From Phymatolithon calcareum (taxonomy: Eukaryota > Rhodophyta > Florideophyceae > Hapalidiales), in the NCBI GenBank assembly GCA_977006965.1, contig OZ345377.1, positions 1,426,001 to 1,490,000 of the forward strand: 64,000 nt of DNA, read 5' to 3'. The notes below the pieces were generated by a model that saw only the letters and a list, made by a program, of their open reading frames with translations, was not told the DNA's origin and searched no databases. The position numbers and the translations under genes are program-made. Numbering within the stretch: position 1 is the stretch's first letter; each line of letters starts with the position of its first letter. This document shows positions 52,381-63,383 of the stretch, one piece after another.

Positions 52381-53655
52381 ATGTCGACACCCAGCGCCTC
52401 ACCGCCTAACCCACTGCCACGACCGAGCGCGACCAGCACATTAGGCATCACCCCACCGCTGCGACCTAGCACGGCCAGCACATCCGTTATCGCCCCGGCA
52501 TCGCAAGCAAACGCAACAAGTATATCCGGTGTTCCGATTCGGTCGCACTCAGCGGTAGTGGCGAAGGTCATGCGCCTCATGTGCACTCGGAGGCAATTAT
52601 CGCAAATGTCCGGCTCCGATCGCAAGCGCAGTTTTAAATCGATGTTTATTGCTCGCTACCACTTGTGCCTCCTGCTTACGCGCCCTCATCGTCTTTCCCT
52701 GGTGCGCCATTTGGTTCCCACGGCGAGACGTTTACTGCCGCTGAGATAGCACTGTGCACGCCACTATGTGGCGGTTCGGCTGGTGTTTGTACTAACCCCG
52801 GCGGCCGCGGAGGTCGTAGACGTGGTGGTCGCGGCGGATGCGGAGGCCGCCCATGTGTCACGTGTGCTGGAAATCCGAACTACCCCGAAGAGGAAGTAAC
52901 GGCTCTGCTAGACGTTGTCGAACATGACGAGCCCCTCGGCGAGAACATGTAGGGAACGGTATGTGCGATGTACAATGAAAGGGTATGTGAGAATGAGAGA
53001 TCCAGGCACTAGATGGAGTTGCCGAGATCTAAGTTAGATGGATTCGCGCACAACAACAAGCCCTCTGGCAACCCAAATTTCTCTCCGGATGTCCAGAGGG
53101 CAAATAAAATCGCGCTCGTGATACTGGCGAGGGCACAGGCGCGAGATATAGATAGCGAATCATGCAGTGACGGCAAGGCAGCGGCTAAAGTTGTTGACGC
53201 GGAGTTTCCCGCTTCGGCGGCAGTGATATTGCGCACAAAGCGGGAAGGTCGAGTGGCGGTAGCGGGAAAAGCAACACAGAGAGGAGCACGGGCAGTTTAG
53301 CAGGAAATGGAGCGCGCGAAGAGACGATAAACGGTTCAAATGGTGATAGTCAGTCGGTAGGGCGACGTGAAGGGACTGTGCTTGCTCGCCACGTTTGCGC
53401 ACGCACCAATAAACGGCGCGCTGCTATGACTGGGATTTCTGCACGAGGGACGAGGAAGCGAACGTCAACAGCCAATATTCCGTCATGGAGCGCATGGCGG
53501 ACAAGATAAACACTATCTCTGAGTCCGGCACGCAGAAGTCAATCGAAGCGGTTGTACAGAGTCAATTCGATACTACACTGAAAGATACGAACGAGTCCAT
53601 AACTGAGATTAAAGAGATGCTGCGCACTATAGTCGGCTCGCGCACCTACGAGCGC
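52381..53655 (+). pseudogene. SANT/Myb-like protein of a transposon (DUF6818 type)
   Basis: The N-terminal Ser/Pro region (MSTPSASPPNPLPRPSA) leads by a frame change near 52640 into a Gly/Arg-rich hinge (GGRGGRRRGGRGG), then NYPEEEVTALLDVVEHDEPL and, after a TAG where Trp is expected, VCAMYNERVCENE. After another stop comes ELPRSKLDGFAHNNKPSGNP. This is the Myb-like three-helix pattern (LLDxVE--LPLG-x-W, R-K-K-L, KPTG) common in transposon-linked proteins. At the end, 53487-53655 encodes a coiled-coil-like segment ending EIKEMLRTIVGSRTYER. It is probably the DNA-binding partner gene of the Harbinger transposase that lies convergently behind it. Confidence 0.62.
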
Positions 53656-53856
53656 TGACGATTTTTCAAGACTTTCGTTCCGCTCTTTGCTTGCGTCTCG
53701 CTCGGACTCTTTATTCTGTGTCTTCACTTACTAGTTCTTGCAGCCACGGCTGCACCATGTCGCCCACATTTGCGTACGTATTTCTAATGTGGTTAAGGCT
53801 TACAAAGCTTACGCGAAAGTTATAAAGGTGGCACACGATGCGCAACACACGGTAGC

Positions 53857-54534
53857 TCACATATGCGTCTGCAGGTAACGGCGTTGATATGCGCTTGAAC
53901 GGTCGCTTGACCGCTTGAGCACCGCACTCGGCGGATTTCCTTCGCTCGGTATAACAAGTGCGAGATTGACGTCGATGGCCAGCAGCACCACCGACTCAGG
54001 AATGTTGCCATGCTTTTTCGCCTTCCTCGCAGGCACGATTTTATCCTCTGCTCTGAGCACGTTTTTGACAAATGCGCTGTCGGCCAGAAGCGCAAACCCA
54101 GGCGGAGTCATTGTGTCCGTGAGATGCCAGCGGTAGAGACCGGAAGCGACGGAGATCCCTCCGTGAATCAACTCGCTCTTGATGTTCAACACAGACATGT
54201 TGGTGACTTCAGTTGCTTGAGTGTACCCTTCATAGTACGCGTTCTGTGTGTCTGCGTCCACATACCGCGCGCACGGCATTCCTCCGCCATCCATGATTCC
54301 AACGTCACCCCTCAATAAGTGACAGTGCGCTCGATTGCTTTCGAGTTGAGCTACCGACTGCTGCATCTCTTCAATGGTTTGCCAGCGCACTTCTAAATCA
54401 ATCAAAGAGCGCTCTTGAACAACGTGCAGTAGCACATTCATAGCGCAGTCGAACCAAACGCACACAGAGGTTGGGAAAAGACTGAAAATCTGGCACATCT
54501 TGAACTCTGGGTCACTTCTCTTCACGAACCACAT
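53857..54534 (-). pseudogene. PIF/Harbinger transposase (DDE_Tnp_4), partial
   Basis: A 225-residue frame. WFVKRSDPEFKMCQIFSLFP is the helix-turn-helix lead-in of the family. GIMDGGGMPC gives the first catalytic Asp, YYEGYTQATEV the conserved linker, and ALLADSAFV the second Asp. The third acidic residue would follow near RSSDRSSAYQRRYLQ, where the expected Glu is not evident, so the C-terminus may be broken. In the minus direction sequence before it (54540-54905, including EQERHKLNFGSPYRR) probably holds the N-terminal part in another frame or exon. Element ends were not found. Confidence 0.72.
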
Positions 54535-54905
54535 TGCAAGCCCGAGTAGATCAATTTTATCTACCTCTGGGCGCCGTTCGCGTGATTACGGAGCTCGCCG
54601 ATACGGACTGCCGAAGTTCAGCTTATGCCTCTCTTGCTCGTACAGCGGAATGATGCGCTAGACGATGAGGCGCTTTGGGAAGTTGACAGACACAATGAAA
54701 TCCGAAACTGAGTCGAATGTGAGTATACGCCGCCAAGGCGTTGAACATCGAAACAACTACGGCCGTGCGAGGGCATGGCGACGGTACGCAGGCTTTCGTA
54801 TCGGCTTCTACTCAATTTCCGTGAGCAGCACTGCAGCACAGGAAGAAATGCCGCACAGCAAACTGCAGCCGCGGCGGCCTGCTTTCTTCTCGGATCGTTC
54901 ATGGC

Positions 54906-55177
54906 GGCCGTTGCTCGTTATCTCCTTGTTTGGCGGCTCGCGCCGCTATTGAGAGACAAGTTAGCCGACACGGTGCTCCCGCCGTCTTTGTTTCTTCTGA
55001 ATTTTGATTGGCCATCTAAATTTTGTAATTTTGTAGCAGGGTTAGCCGAAGCTGCACATATCTGCCCAAGTGTGACCGCTTAAGGCTAACGATAAGCAAG
55101 CTTGATGTCTGTTCATGTTGTAACTTGTCGAAGTGTAAATTTCTGAAGTAGTTCAATGTATACATTTGGTGCGAGGG
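54906..55177. other. unassigned sequence
   Basis: A plus frame (54775-55083) overlaps the transposase region antisense. I do not consider it a gene. Confidence 0.4.
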
Positions 55178-56045
55178 AATTCACTACATGGCCACCAAAA
55201 TCGGGAAAATTCACTATGTGGCCACTCCTCGCCGAAAATACTAATCACCCCTAGCCACACGTACTATCAAAACTTTACATATCCAAAACTACTACTTATC
55301 CGTTTGTCAAAGCACTCTTCGCGACAGTAAAATTCAATGCGCCCGCTACTCTCTATGCTCTAGATCCTCGTCGCAACTAGCATGTCCGTCATCGTAGGCG
55401 GTCAGTTCGATGATCATGGACTGAGCCGCTTTGTAGATGTGTTTTCGTTTCTCCTCAACAAGGTTGTGGATTTTGGACGTCCCGCATTTCTGCGAAATGT
55501 GGTCATTGTTTACGCACGAGGAGCAGTGAAGGATCGTCATGTCGGACCGCAAGTAGGAATTCTTGCGCTTGCGGCCCGGCTTAGCCACAAGGTCAATCGA
55601 CACCAAAATATCCTGTAGTAGCAGATATCCAGTGCCTGCAACGCGCATGATACTGGCCCACATTCTCAACATCCAGACATCTCCGAACTAGTGCTTGTTG
55701 TACAGGTCGAACGACACCCAATGCTACACCAAGCACCTAGAAGCGTACAAAAGTGCAGAGAACACTTTTTACTCTTCGCAACCAGGTAGGCCTTGCCCAT
55801 CGACATGTTGTGGGAGATCACGAAGTTGACAACGTCTTCAAAGCTTGATCCAGCGTAGTTGCCCACCTGTAGCACGAGCTACTTCTTTTCCATGATTTCA
55901 TAGTCATTACTGAGGGAGCGTTGTGAGCTGATCGTAGAAGACGACAACGACCACGTGCTTACAGTGTGCTGTCCTCTTCGTAACGAATGAGTAGTTGGTT
56001 TATCTAGGGATGGCCATGTAGTGATTTTCCCACTTTTGTGGTCTC
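55178..56045 (-). mobile_element. MULE copy 2, catalytic core deleted
   Basis: The inverted ends are recognisable around GGCCACCAAAA (55189) and TTTTGTGGTC (56034). Inside, the minus strand keeps only the transposase N-terminus (NYAGSSFEDVVNFVISHN) joined almost directly to the C-terminal zinc-knuckle region (GRKRKNSYLRSDMTILHCSSCVNNDHISQKC). The knuckle C-x2-C-x4-H-x4-C is intact here. About 1.3 kb present in copy 1 are missing. Confidence 0.7.
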
Positions 56046-56539
56046 TCTGCCTTAAATATATCACACGACATGGACTCGGAAATATTCTTGCTTATACAAA
56101 TTCTAAGAGTTAACAACTAGAATCTATTTAGAAGTCGTAAAATTGTTCTGCGTGCACCAAAGTGACCTATTTCCCTAGACCTGTGGGGTTGTGAATCGCA
56201 CAGGAAGGCACACTGGGTTTGGTCGGGTTGTTCCCTGGCGGAAAACCAATGGCGGCGCGAAGCGCCGACATTTATAGAAAAAACAATGGATCAAAAGATG
56301 ACTTGGCAGTATGAGAATTGGATCAATAGAAGAATCTGGAAGCCGCGAAGCGGCTTTATAGCCCGCCGAGGTACTTACAGTGTAAGCACCTGTAAGCTGT
56401 AAGCAGCGGTTCTAGGGTTTGCCTTGGTGATCCTTCATGGTGTAAGTACGCAACGAAACCTACTGTGCTGTAATGACTGTAATAATATTTGTAATGGCTT
56501 GCTGTAAATGCAAGCTGTAATGACAATTTGAAGGGAGCT
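56046..56539. other. unassigned sequence
   Basis: Contains TGTAAGC-type short repeats near 56380-56470 (TGTAAGCACCTGTAAGCTG). No gene. Confidence 0.4.
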
Positions 56540-57140
56540 ATTTGTATAGCAGTATGATAGTGGCGTTCGACGCCACAAGACCCATGCGCTCAATCCAGTA
56601 CCTGTCATTGCAGAGATTTCGGTACTACGGCACGAATTTTACTTTTTGCAATTGGGAAGGTAATCCGTCGTCGCTCAGGATGAATGAAGATTCCTTAGCC
56701 TTGCTGAGATCATCAGAGTCCGCAAATTCTTCTTTCTGAGTAGGCAAGAGCTCATTAAGTTTTGGTACACCGCAAACAGGCCTGCCTGTGACGCTTTTGA
56801 TGTCGTCAGAGTCTTCCATATTCGCTTTTCGCATAAGACAAAGAGAGTAATGAAATGAGTCTCTACTTAGAGCATCTGGCACTACTAATTTCTTTCCCGG
56901 TGAATATTCAACTCTAAATTAAAAACTCTGTATTTCCCGAATGCCGTAGAATTTGACAGCAATCTCGGGCAAGTTAGTTTCGCTAACCCACTTAACTTCC
57001 GTACATCCTGGTGAAGTCACTTTGAAGTATCGACCGTCCGCGCGGTGCTCACTGGTCCGCATACTTAGGATGATTCTTCTTCTATTAACGCCTCCAACGG
57101 GTTCTCCCGCGTCTGAAAATTGTCTCCAAATTGAAATAAT
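56540..57140 (-). pseudogene. Ty3/Gypsy retrotransposon remnant
   Basis: A minus frame reads VEYSPGKKLVVPDALSRDSF, the segment that links RNase H to integrase in Gypsy elements (usually A-DALSR). It runs on to FILSDDGLPSQLQ. Other pieces (ADGRYFKVTSPGCTEVKWV) look retroviral-type but cannot be placed. A second scrap, KFRMVVDYRRNTADLV, lies at 58640-58860 on the same strand, with the MULE copy 3 between them. Confidence 0.5.
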
Positions 57141-57542
57141 CTATTGAGGTGTAACCTTGCTGTGTTTCCACCAACGCTGACTTAAAAATTAGCGAAATTT
57201 TGGAGAGCCTTTTGTCAACAACGGAAGGCATAATCCACGGTGGGCTAAGTTTGCGACCTTTCTCGAGGTCTGCTTAACGGTTATGCACTAACACTCTTTC
57301 ATCCTCGATGTATACAAATTTCAGCTCTGTCGCTGGCCTTATATCAGCCAATGCGGGCTTGTTTGATTCATAGCATTGGCCAATGAGAAACCATTTGATT
57401 CTGCCATCAAATTTGTCCTTGTTCCTGTCGTCACTTAGAATTGAACCCTGACTATATCATACGTATGAGACAAGAACCTTTCTCTTGACAACTGAGCTCC
57501 ACTGTACGACCTATGATAAACCGATGAGACTGAGATTAAACT
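57141..57542. other. unassigned, possibly part of the Gypsy remnant
   Basis: On the minus strand a fairly long frame reads DGRIKWFLIGQCYESNK and FVYIEDERVLVHNR. I do not recognise it. It lies between the two Gypsy scraps and may be their degraded middle or another element. Confidence 0.3.
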
Positions 57543-58410
57543 AGGAAATTCGCTAAATGGCCACCAAAAGTGGTAAAAGTACGCTAAATAACCAGCCCTA
57601 GCCAAACCTAAGACTTATCCGTTTCTCAGAGCACTCTATGAGACAATAAAACTTATTGTTTTCGCTACTCACTCTGGTTTAGTTACTCGTCACATCTATT
57701 GATAGCATCTCCGTCATCGAAGGCGGTGATGTCGATGACTGTTGACTAAGCCGACTTGTCGATATGCTTTCGCTTCGCCTCGACAAGGTTGTAGATGTTG
57801 AGCCTACCGCATGACTGTGAGAAGTTGTCCATGTGTCCACACGAAGAGCAGTGGCGGGCACTTATTTCGAACAACAATATGGGATTCTGGCGATTGCGGT
57901 CCAGCTTAAGCCACAAGGTCAAACGGCACCAAATCATACAGTTCAAACTGGTTACCAATGAATGCAACACGCGTGATCTTGATCTCGGATTCGCAACAGC
58001 TATACCTCATCGAATATGTGCTTCTTCGATGAGCCGAACGCGATCCGATGCTGCACCAAGCGCCTAACAATGTAGAAAACGCGGACCTTCTCGACTGACG
58101 TGTTATGGGAGATCGCGAACTTAAGAACGTCGTCAAAGCTTGATCCAAACGTAGTCTTACACCTGTAGTACGAGCTCCTTTTTGTCCATGTTTGCAAAGA
58201 GAGTAGTGCTGGAGCGTTGTGAGCTGAGTATGTCCGACGAATTCGAGGATATGCACAGAACGTGGATAAAGGGGAAGTAGCAGAACTACTTCACTTTTCC
58301 CTTCAAAAAAGGAACTGTCAGAGCTTCACGTAACGCATGAGTAGTAGTTTTGGCTTGGGTGGCTACTTAGCGTATTTTCACGACTTTTGGTTGCATTTTG
58401 CGAATTTCCT
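57543..58410 (-). mobile_element. MULE copy 3, catalytic core deleted
   Basis: The ends match over about 65 bp: AGGAAATTCGCTAAATGG at 57543 and its near complement ending at 58410, continuing CACCAAAAGT, ACGCTAA, CCAGCC and AGCCAAA. On the minus strand the N-terminal piece (FGSSFDDVLKFAISHNTS) runs into a C-terminal one (GRLNIYNLVEAKRKHIDKS) as in copy 2. Its knuckle reads CSSCGHMDNFSQSC, with Asn for the His, so it is lost here. Confidence 0.72.
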
Positions 58411-58639
58411 GGTAATAAAACTATCGATTTGGTCCAATCTTGGAAAAAACATTTTCTTAAGGACCTATTCCCCATCTTTCAAGCGCCCTCACTGGCCGAA
58501 ACAATGGTCATAAACTGGACGAAAATTTTAATTATGTCGTTTGCACCGACGGGACTGCATCCAGTTTCAAGAAAATGTGTAGAAACAAGTGAAATATTTT
58601 CAAATATGAAGTCAGCAAAAGTATCCAATATTCGGCTCT

Positions 58640-58860
58640 AATCAATCATTACAGAAAAATGCTTACGGTGTTTCCTTCCAACAGTTTCAGCTTCTCGTCT
58701 GGGCGCAACATGAAGTTTAGTATATTTTTCGCCTGTTCCTTTGCCGATTTTGAAAAACTTTTGGTCTCGCGGCGCGAACGTTTTTGCCACCTGGACGTTC
58801 GATTTTACCAAATCTGCAGTATTCCTGCGGTAGTCTACAACCATTCGAAACTTTTGACCG
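58640..58860 (-). pseudogene. Gypsy reverse-transcriptase scrap
   Basis: KFRMVVDYRRNTADLVKSN matches the R-M-VVDYR motif at the start of Gypsy RT palms. No YxDD box is visible nearby. The frame ends within 70 residues. Confidence 0.4.
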
Positions 58861-60425
58861 AGGCAATAAGAAATTCACAGAGTCCTTTTCGATATAATTG
58901 TCAATCTTTGTAGGCGATTCTTTTTCAAGATCAGAATTACGAAAAGTGCACTACACTCCTTATTTCATCCCCTTTCTTTGATTTTTTTGATTTTTGGATA
59001 ACCTACATTCTTGGCTTTCTACAATAGTTTTCGAAATGCGAAGAAAGGATCAGGAAGTGGTCTAAAACTGCGCGTTTAAGCAGCTGCCCCGATTTTCGAA
59101 GGAACCCTCTGCTGAGAATTTCTAGAAAAAGTTTCCACGGCGCGAGGCCTTTTTTTGGTTAGCCAATTATGTACTGCCATAACAGAAAGTGTCCAATGAG
59201 CTTCTCGGATTGCCAAGCTCATAAAAAATAAAAGTGAAAATGTAAGATGAGGATGTATGTTCTCAATTTCTAGCGGATTTGAGTATGTAACGATATATGA
59301 AGAATGTCCCGCTTGAGAGCTCAAAATCTTATTCTTATGCCTGATCAGAGGGCTACAGGAAAAGACTTGGGTTTTCAAAACTTGCATAAGATTCGCTTAA
59401 ATCTAATTCTAAAAGCTCGAATACTGTACTTTCATTCCGCAAAAGTGATGTGTTTGATAGGGATGTGTTTCCGGAAAACCCCCTTCCAGAAATATTGAGT
59501 GGACATTCTACAAATTGTTGCAATTAGTTGGAAATGAATTTTCTGATAATATTGATACAGTTTCGACGCCACGCTCTGAACTTCCACCTACTCGAGCTCT
59601 TCGTCTTGAGCTGGATGGCGCGGTTTACATACGGTTCACCACCAATCAGTAGTGTTCATGAGAGGACAGCTTTTTTGTCACGCAAATGATGGCCAAATGG
59701 TTACAACTTAGAGCACAAATCACACAGGATACCCTCTAAAATAAACGTACAGCTAATGGATGCGCTTGTTGTTTGCCATATGGATGAAACCCGCAATTTT
59801 TGTGGATGTGAGCCATGAATTTTAGATCTAATACAATTTTACAACTTTGAAAAATTAAAGTATGGAGGAACAAGTGTACGCGATGTTCTGATTGACGCAA
59901 CACTAATGAGTGTTGGTTCGAACGAAGACGTAAACCTCATTCGAACTACTGCGCGGCAGAGGACATAACACCGTGGATAAGGCAGAGTGCGCGTTAAACG
60001 CAAGATTATGCCGTACAGTACGAACCGACATTTCTAAGGTTGGGCGTTTTGCAAGAACATTACTATAAACAATAAAATTTAACCTTTCCAAATCGTCTCA
60101 CTCCAGGGACAAAGATATTGCATGCAATGACGCAGCGTTGTCATAGCTTAAGTAAAAGTTATGAGCAACGTTGCGACATTACTGCATGTCAAATTGCTTA
60201 CGCGTCATCACGCGATTAGACCTCAGTTGAAGACTAGGGATGAGATGAAGAGAAAGAAAAGGTTTTGCTGATTCGAAATTGTTCCTAGGTTTATTCATTA
60301 GGCCGAATTTAAGTCTAAGTTATATGGACGTGAAAATTGACCCGAACATCATCAAAAATGCTATGATAGACTTCTGGGACGGTGAGGCCATTTATCTTTT
60401 ATTACCTTGTAAAATTTTTGTCATA
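58861..60425. other. AT-rich unassigned sequence with one hairpin
   Basis: No gene. At about 60117-60190 an imperfect hairpin pairs GCATGCAATGACGCAGCGTTG with CAACGTTGCGACATTACTGC (loop about 25 bases). It may be a decayed MITE. Confidence 0.4.
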
Positions 60426-60432
60426 CTGTTAT

Positions 60433-60787
60433 CAGGGGAATGTTATGGGGGGGAATAACACTGATTTTTTGTTTCAAAACTTGTCTGCAAAAGCATGACA
60501 TTGATGTACCGGCAAAAATTATGAGTTCAGGCTGTATCAATAATAACATTTGCTTACACAATATTTCTATTGTTTTTCACCACAAAATCGAATACTGCAA
60601 CGAGACCGACCGCTACATTGGCAACTCCCAATATTCCGGGAAAAAGGGCCATATTTTCAGCTTTCATTCTCCTTTTTATGAAGCAATTAATCCCTGCAAA
60701 ATTATATCAAACACACACTATAGACGCAAATCCAAAAAATCGGTATGATAAGGGGTTAGTGTTACTCCCCCCCATAACACTCCCCTG
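60433..60787. mobile_element. 355-bp MITE with 31-bp inverted repeats
   Basis: The left end CAGGGGAATGTTATGG and, read inward from the right, CAGGGGAGTGTTATGG are followed by GGGGGG.A.TAACACT, with two or three mismatches in 31. Flanks are CTGTTAT at 60426-60432 and 60788-60794 (7 bp). CAGGGG ends are hAT-like although the duplication is one base short of the usual eight. The interior is non-coding. It lies 32 bp from the hAT element. Confidence 0.85.
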
Positions 60788-60819
60788 CTGTTATCATGTT
60801 GAATGAGACGTGCTCTAAA

Positions 60820-63175
60820 CAGGGGTGCGATAAAATTAATTGGAAAAAAATTAATTGCAATTAGTGCAATACAATACTTAATTTTTGAAAATCCTCCAAT
60901 TCCAATTATTAATTTTTCTTCTCTGAATAATTGCAATAATTTTTTTGTTGCCGTGAACATTCTCCAATTAATTCCAATTAATTGCTTCTTTGTTGTTGCC
61001 GTTTAGCACCAAGACAAACGAATGCTTCTGTTGGTACCTGGCGACTATCGCTGGGCGACTATCGCCAGACGACCCTCACCTGCCGGTCTACTAAGATTCT
61101 AGTTTTGCAAACCGCCTGCTATACATATTGCAGTCATCTGTGTCATTTTCAGCTCATTATCAGCTACAATTGACTTTAAAGAGGATTTCAGAAGCTCAGC
61201 TATGAAGTCAACCGCGAAGAAGCGCAAAACCAGTTCCACTGCTATCACCGAGCTGGAAGTTGGAGCAAAGGAGCTAGTCGAAGAGATTCTGAGTTGGGAG
61301 AGTCCAAGCGAGGGTGGACACTATCTCGGGATCCAGATCGAAAATGGAAAGCAGAAGCACTCATGGAGTTGCCCCTTGGAGGGATGCAGGACTATCATGA
61401 AGTCAGTAGTCGGTACTGGTTTTACTAACCCCGCGAGCCACTAGAAATCATGTTATGGAGAAGAAGCACTTAAGGAGTCCCTCTTTGAAGCCAGAAAAAT
61501 AGCTCTGGAAAATGGCGGTACAATCTCAAGGTTTTGGTCTTCTGTCTCGTCTAACCCCACCGACAAGGCTATGTACGATTGGATTAAACTCATCGTCTAC
61601 AAAAACTTCCCTATCGTATGGGTTGAAGACGAAACTATACGCGCCTTTTCCAGGCATACCTCTGTTTTTTCAGCTAAGAAAGTGAAAGAGGTAATACTTG
61701 AGCTCACAAAACTTGTCGAAAAAGAAATTTCAAAAGAGCTGGCCGGGAAGAAAGGGGCAATAATGCATGATGGCTGGACGGGAAATGGTATGCACTACAT
61801 GGGCGTGTTTGCTGTTTACATGAAGAGAGTCAATGTGCACGGTAACGCTTTGTGGAAGAACGTCGAAAAGGTGCAAACTACTTTGCTTGGGGTTTCGCCT
61901 ATGGCTAACCAAACCGATGAGAACAGTGAAGCGACAGAATTTAACGCTGAAACTCATGTTCAGTTCTTCCGCGACATATTCCAAGAATTTTACAACACGG
62001 AACTTGGGAAATTTGCAACATGCCAAATTGCCGACAACTGCAATACGAATCAACGTGTTGCGCATCTTCTCAATATTCCTCACGTTGGATGCAATAATCA
62101 CAAGCTTAACCTGGAAATGAAAGCCTGGGTGAACTCGGACGATGACTTGTCAGCTGTCAATGAAAGTATCGAGGATACTATGCTGCAAGCCAAGCGCAAG
62201 ATCAAGAGCGCTGCTGCTCTTAGAAACCTCACTGATCTGAAACCTCTCAAGCCAAACAAGACTCGCTGGTCCGGATTGTTTTACATGTTTGAACGATTCC
62301 TTAGGATTCGCCCACAGCTTTCTGAGATCAGTAACAATCCGGACTGTGACTTGATCCTCAATGACAGTGCAAGCTTTGCACGTCGTGTGCAAAGGTACAC
62401 TCGCATGTTTGAAGTTATAAACAAGGTAACCAAGAAACTTCAGGAGCAGGGAATTCGCCTTGCGAAGGGGCGAGCCATGCTGAATGGACTTATCCAGCTT
62501 TTTTCTCAGCAGAAAAATTGTGCTAACACCGACCAGAGCCCACTTGGAGGCTGTGGACTCGGAACGCAGTACATTTCTGCAACCAGTGCCATTGTATCAG
62601 ATCCTCATTTTGAATCTGGTGTCGTGAAAATACAGCAAAGGAGGACGCATACTATGACGGCTGAAGAGCGTGATGCTTGTCAAGGATTGTTGCATGAATT
62701 AGACGAGAATCATCATGTTGTGCAACGGATTGCTCCTGATGGCATTGAAGACATACTTAATGCTGGAGACGACAGTTCACGTGAAGACGAGTACATCAAT
62801 TGTGATTTTATTTTGGCTTCCACTGCTGAAGTAGAACGACTTTGGAGTCTTGCGAAGTATGTCCTTACTGATCAACGCTCCAGGCTAGAACCCGTGTTTT
62901 TCGAGTCACTTTTGTTTTTGAAAGTGAACAGCGGATTTTGGGATCAGAATCTAGTCTCCCAGGCTGTTCGAACGTGCAGAGGGTCCACGTAATAGAGGGA
63001 TGTAAAAACAGGGAGAAATCGGCAATTAATTGCAATTAATTGGCATTATTGCAATTATTGCTAATACAAAGAATAGCAATAGCAATTTTTAATTTTCGTG
63101 GGAAGAATAATTGCAATATTTATTTTGGTGTACGATTTTTTTCCAATTAATTCCAATTATATTGCTCCTACCCTG
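60820..63175 (+). mobile_element. hAT transposon, 2356 bp, nearly complete
   Basis: Ends are CAGGGGTGCG at 60820 and CTACCCTG at 63175, with exact 8-bp target duplications GCTCTAAA at 60812-60819 and 63176-63183. Both subterminal regions (60830-60990 and 63020-63170) are full of TTGCAATT and CCAATTAATT words in opposite orientations, probable transposase-binding sites. One transposase frame fills the centre. Confidence 0.94.
61202..62992 (+). pseudogene. hAT transposase with a single internal stop
   Basis: Would cut and insert the element. The frame runs for 596 codons from the ATG at 61202 and is open except for a TAG at 61442-61444 (codon 81), inside the BED-type finger WSCPLEGC...NPASH-x-KSC. 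Catalytic blocks are MHDGWTG (first Asp), CQIADNCNTN (second Asp) and KTRWSG; the hAT dimerisation domain is at the C-terminus (STAEVERLWSLAKYV, RSRLEP, LLFLKVN). The Glu of the triad would be that in TAEVERLWS or nearby. If the TAG is a recent mutation or is read through, the rest is intact. The ATG at 61571 could give a shorter 473-residue protein lacking the finger, which could still bind DNA poorly or act as an inhibitor (inference). Confidence 0.88.
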
Positions 63176-63183
63176 GCTCTAAA

Positions 63184-63369
63184 CCAAAATGCTTCATTTT
63201 AATGCTGAGCTACGGGGCATACTTGCCTTGCGATTATCAGACCTTGACACGTGTCATTTCCTCTTCTGAAACGACGTGTCATATCACATGACACGTGTAC
63301 GCGTGTACAGAGATCACAGTGTCAAACTGAAGTGATCTGGTGCTTGAGTTCGAAGAAGTCACATCCAAG
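63184..63369. other. short intergenic spacer
   Basis: Contains a CACGTGT/ACACGTG cluster (63246-63310: GACACGTGTC, ACGACGTGTC, CATGACACGTGTACGCG). No gene. Confidence 0.4.
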
Positions 63370-63383
63370 AGTCCTCTAGTGTC

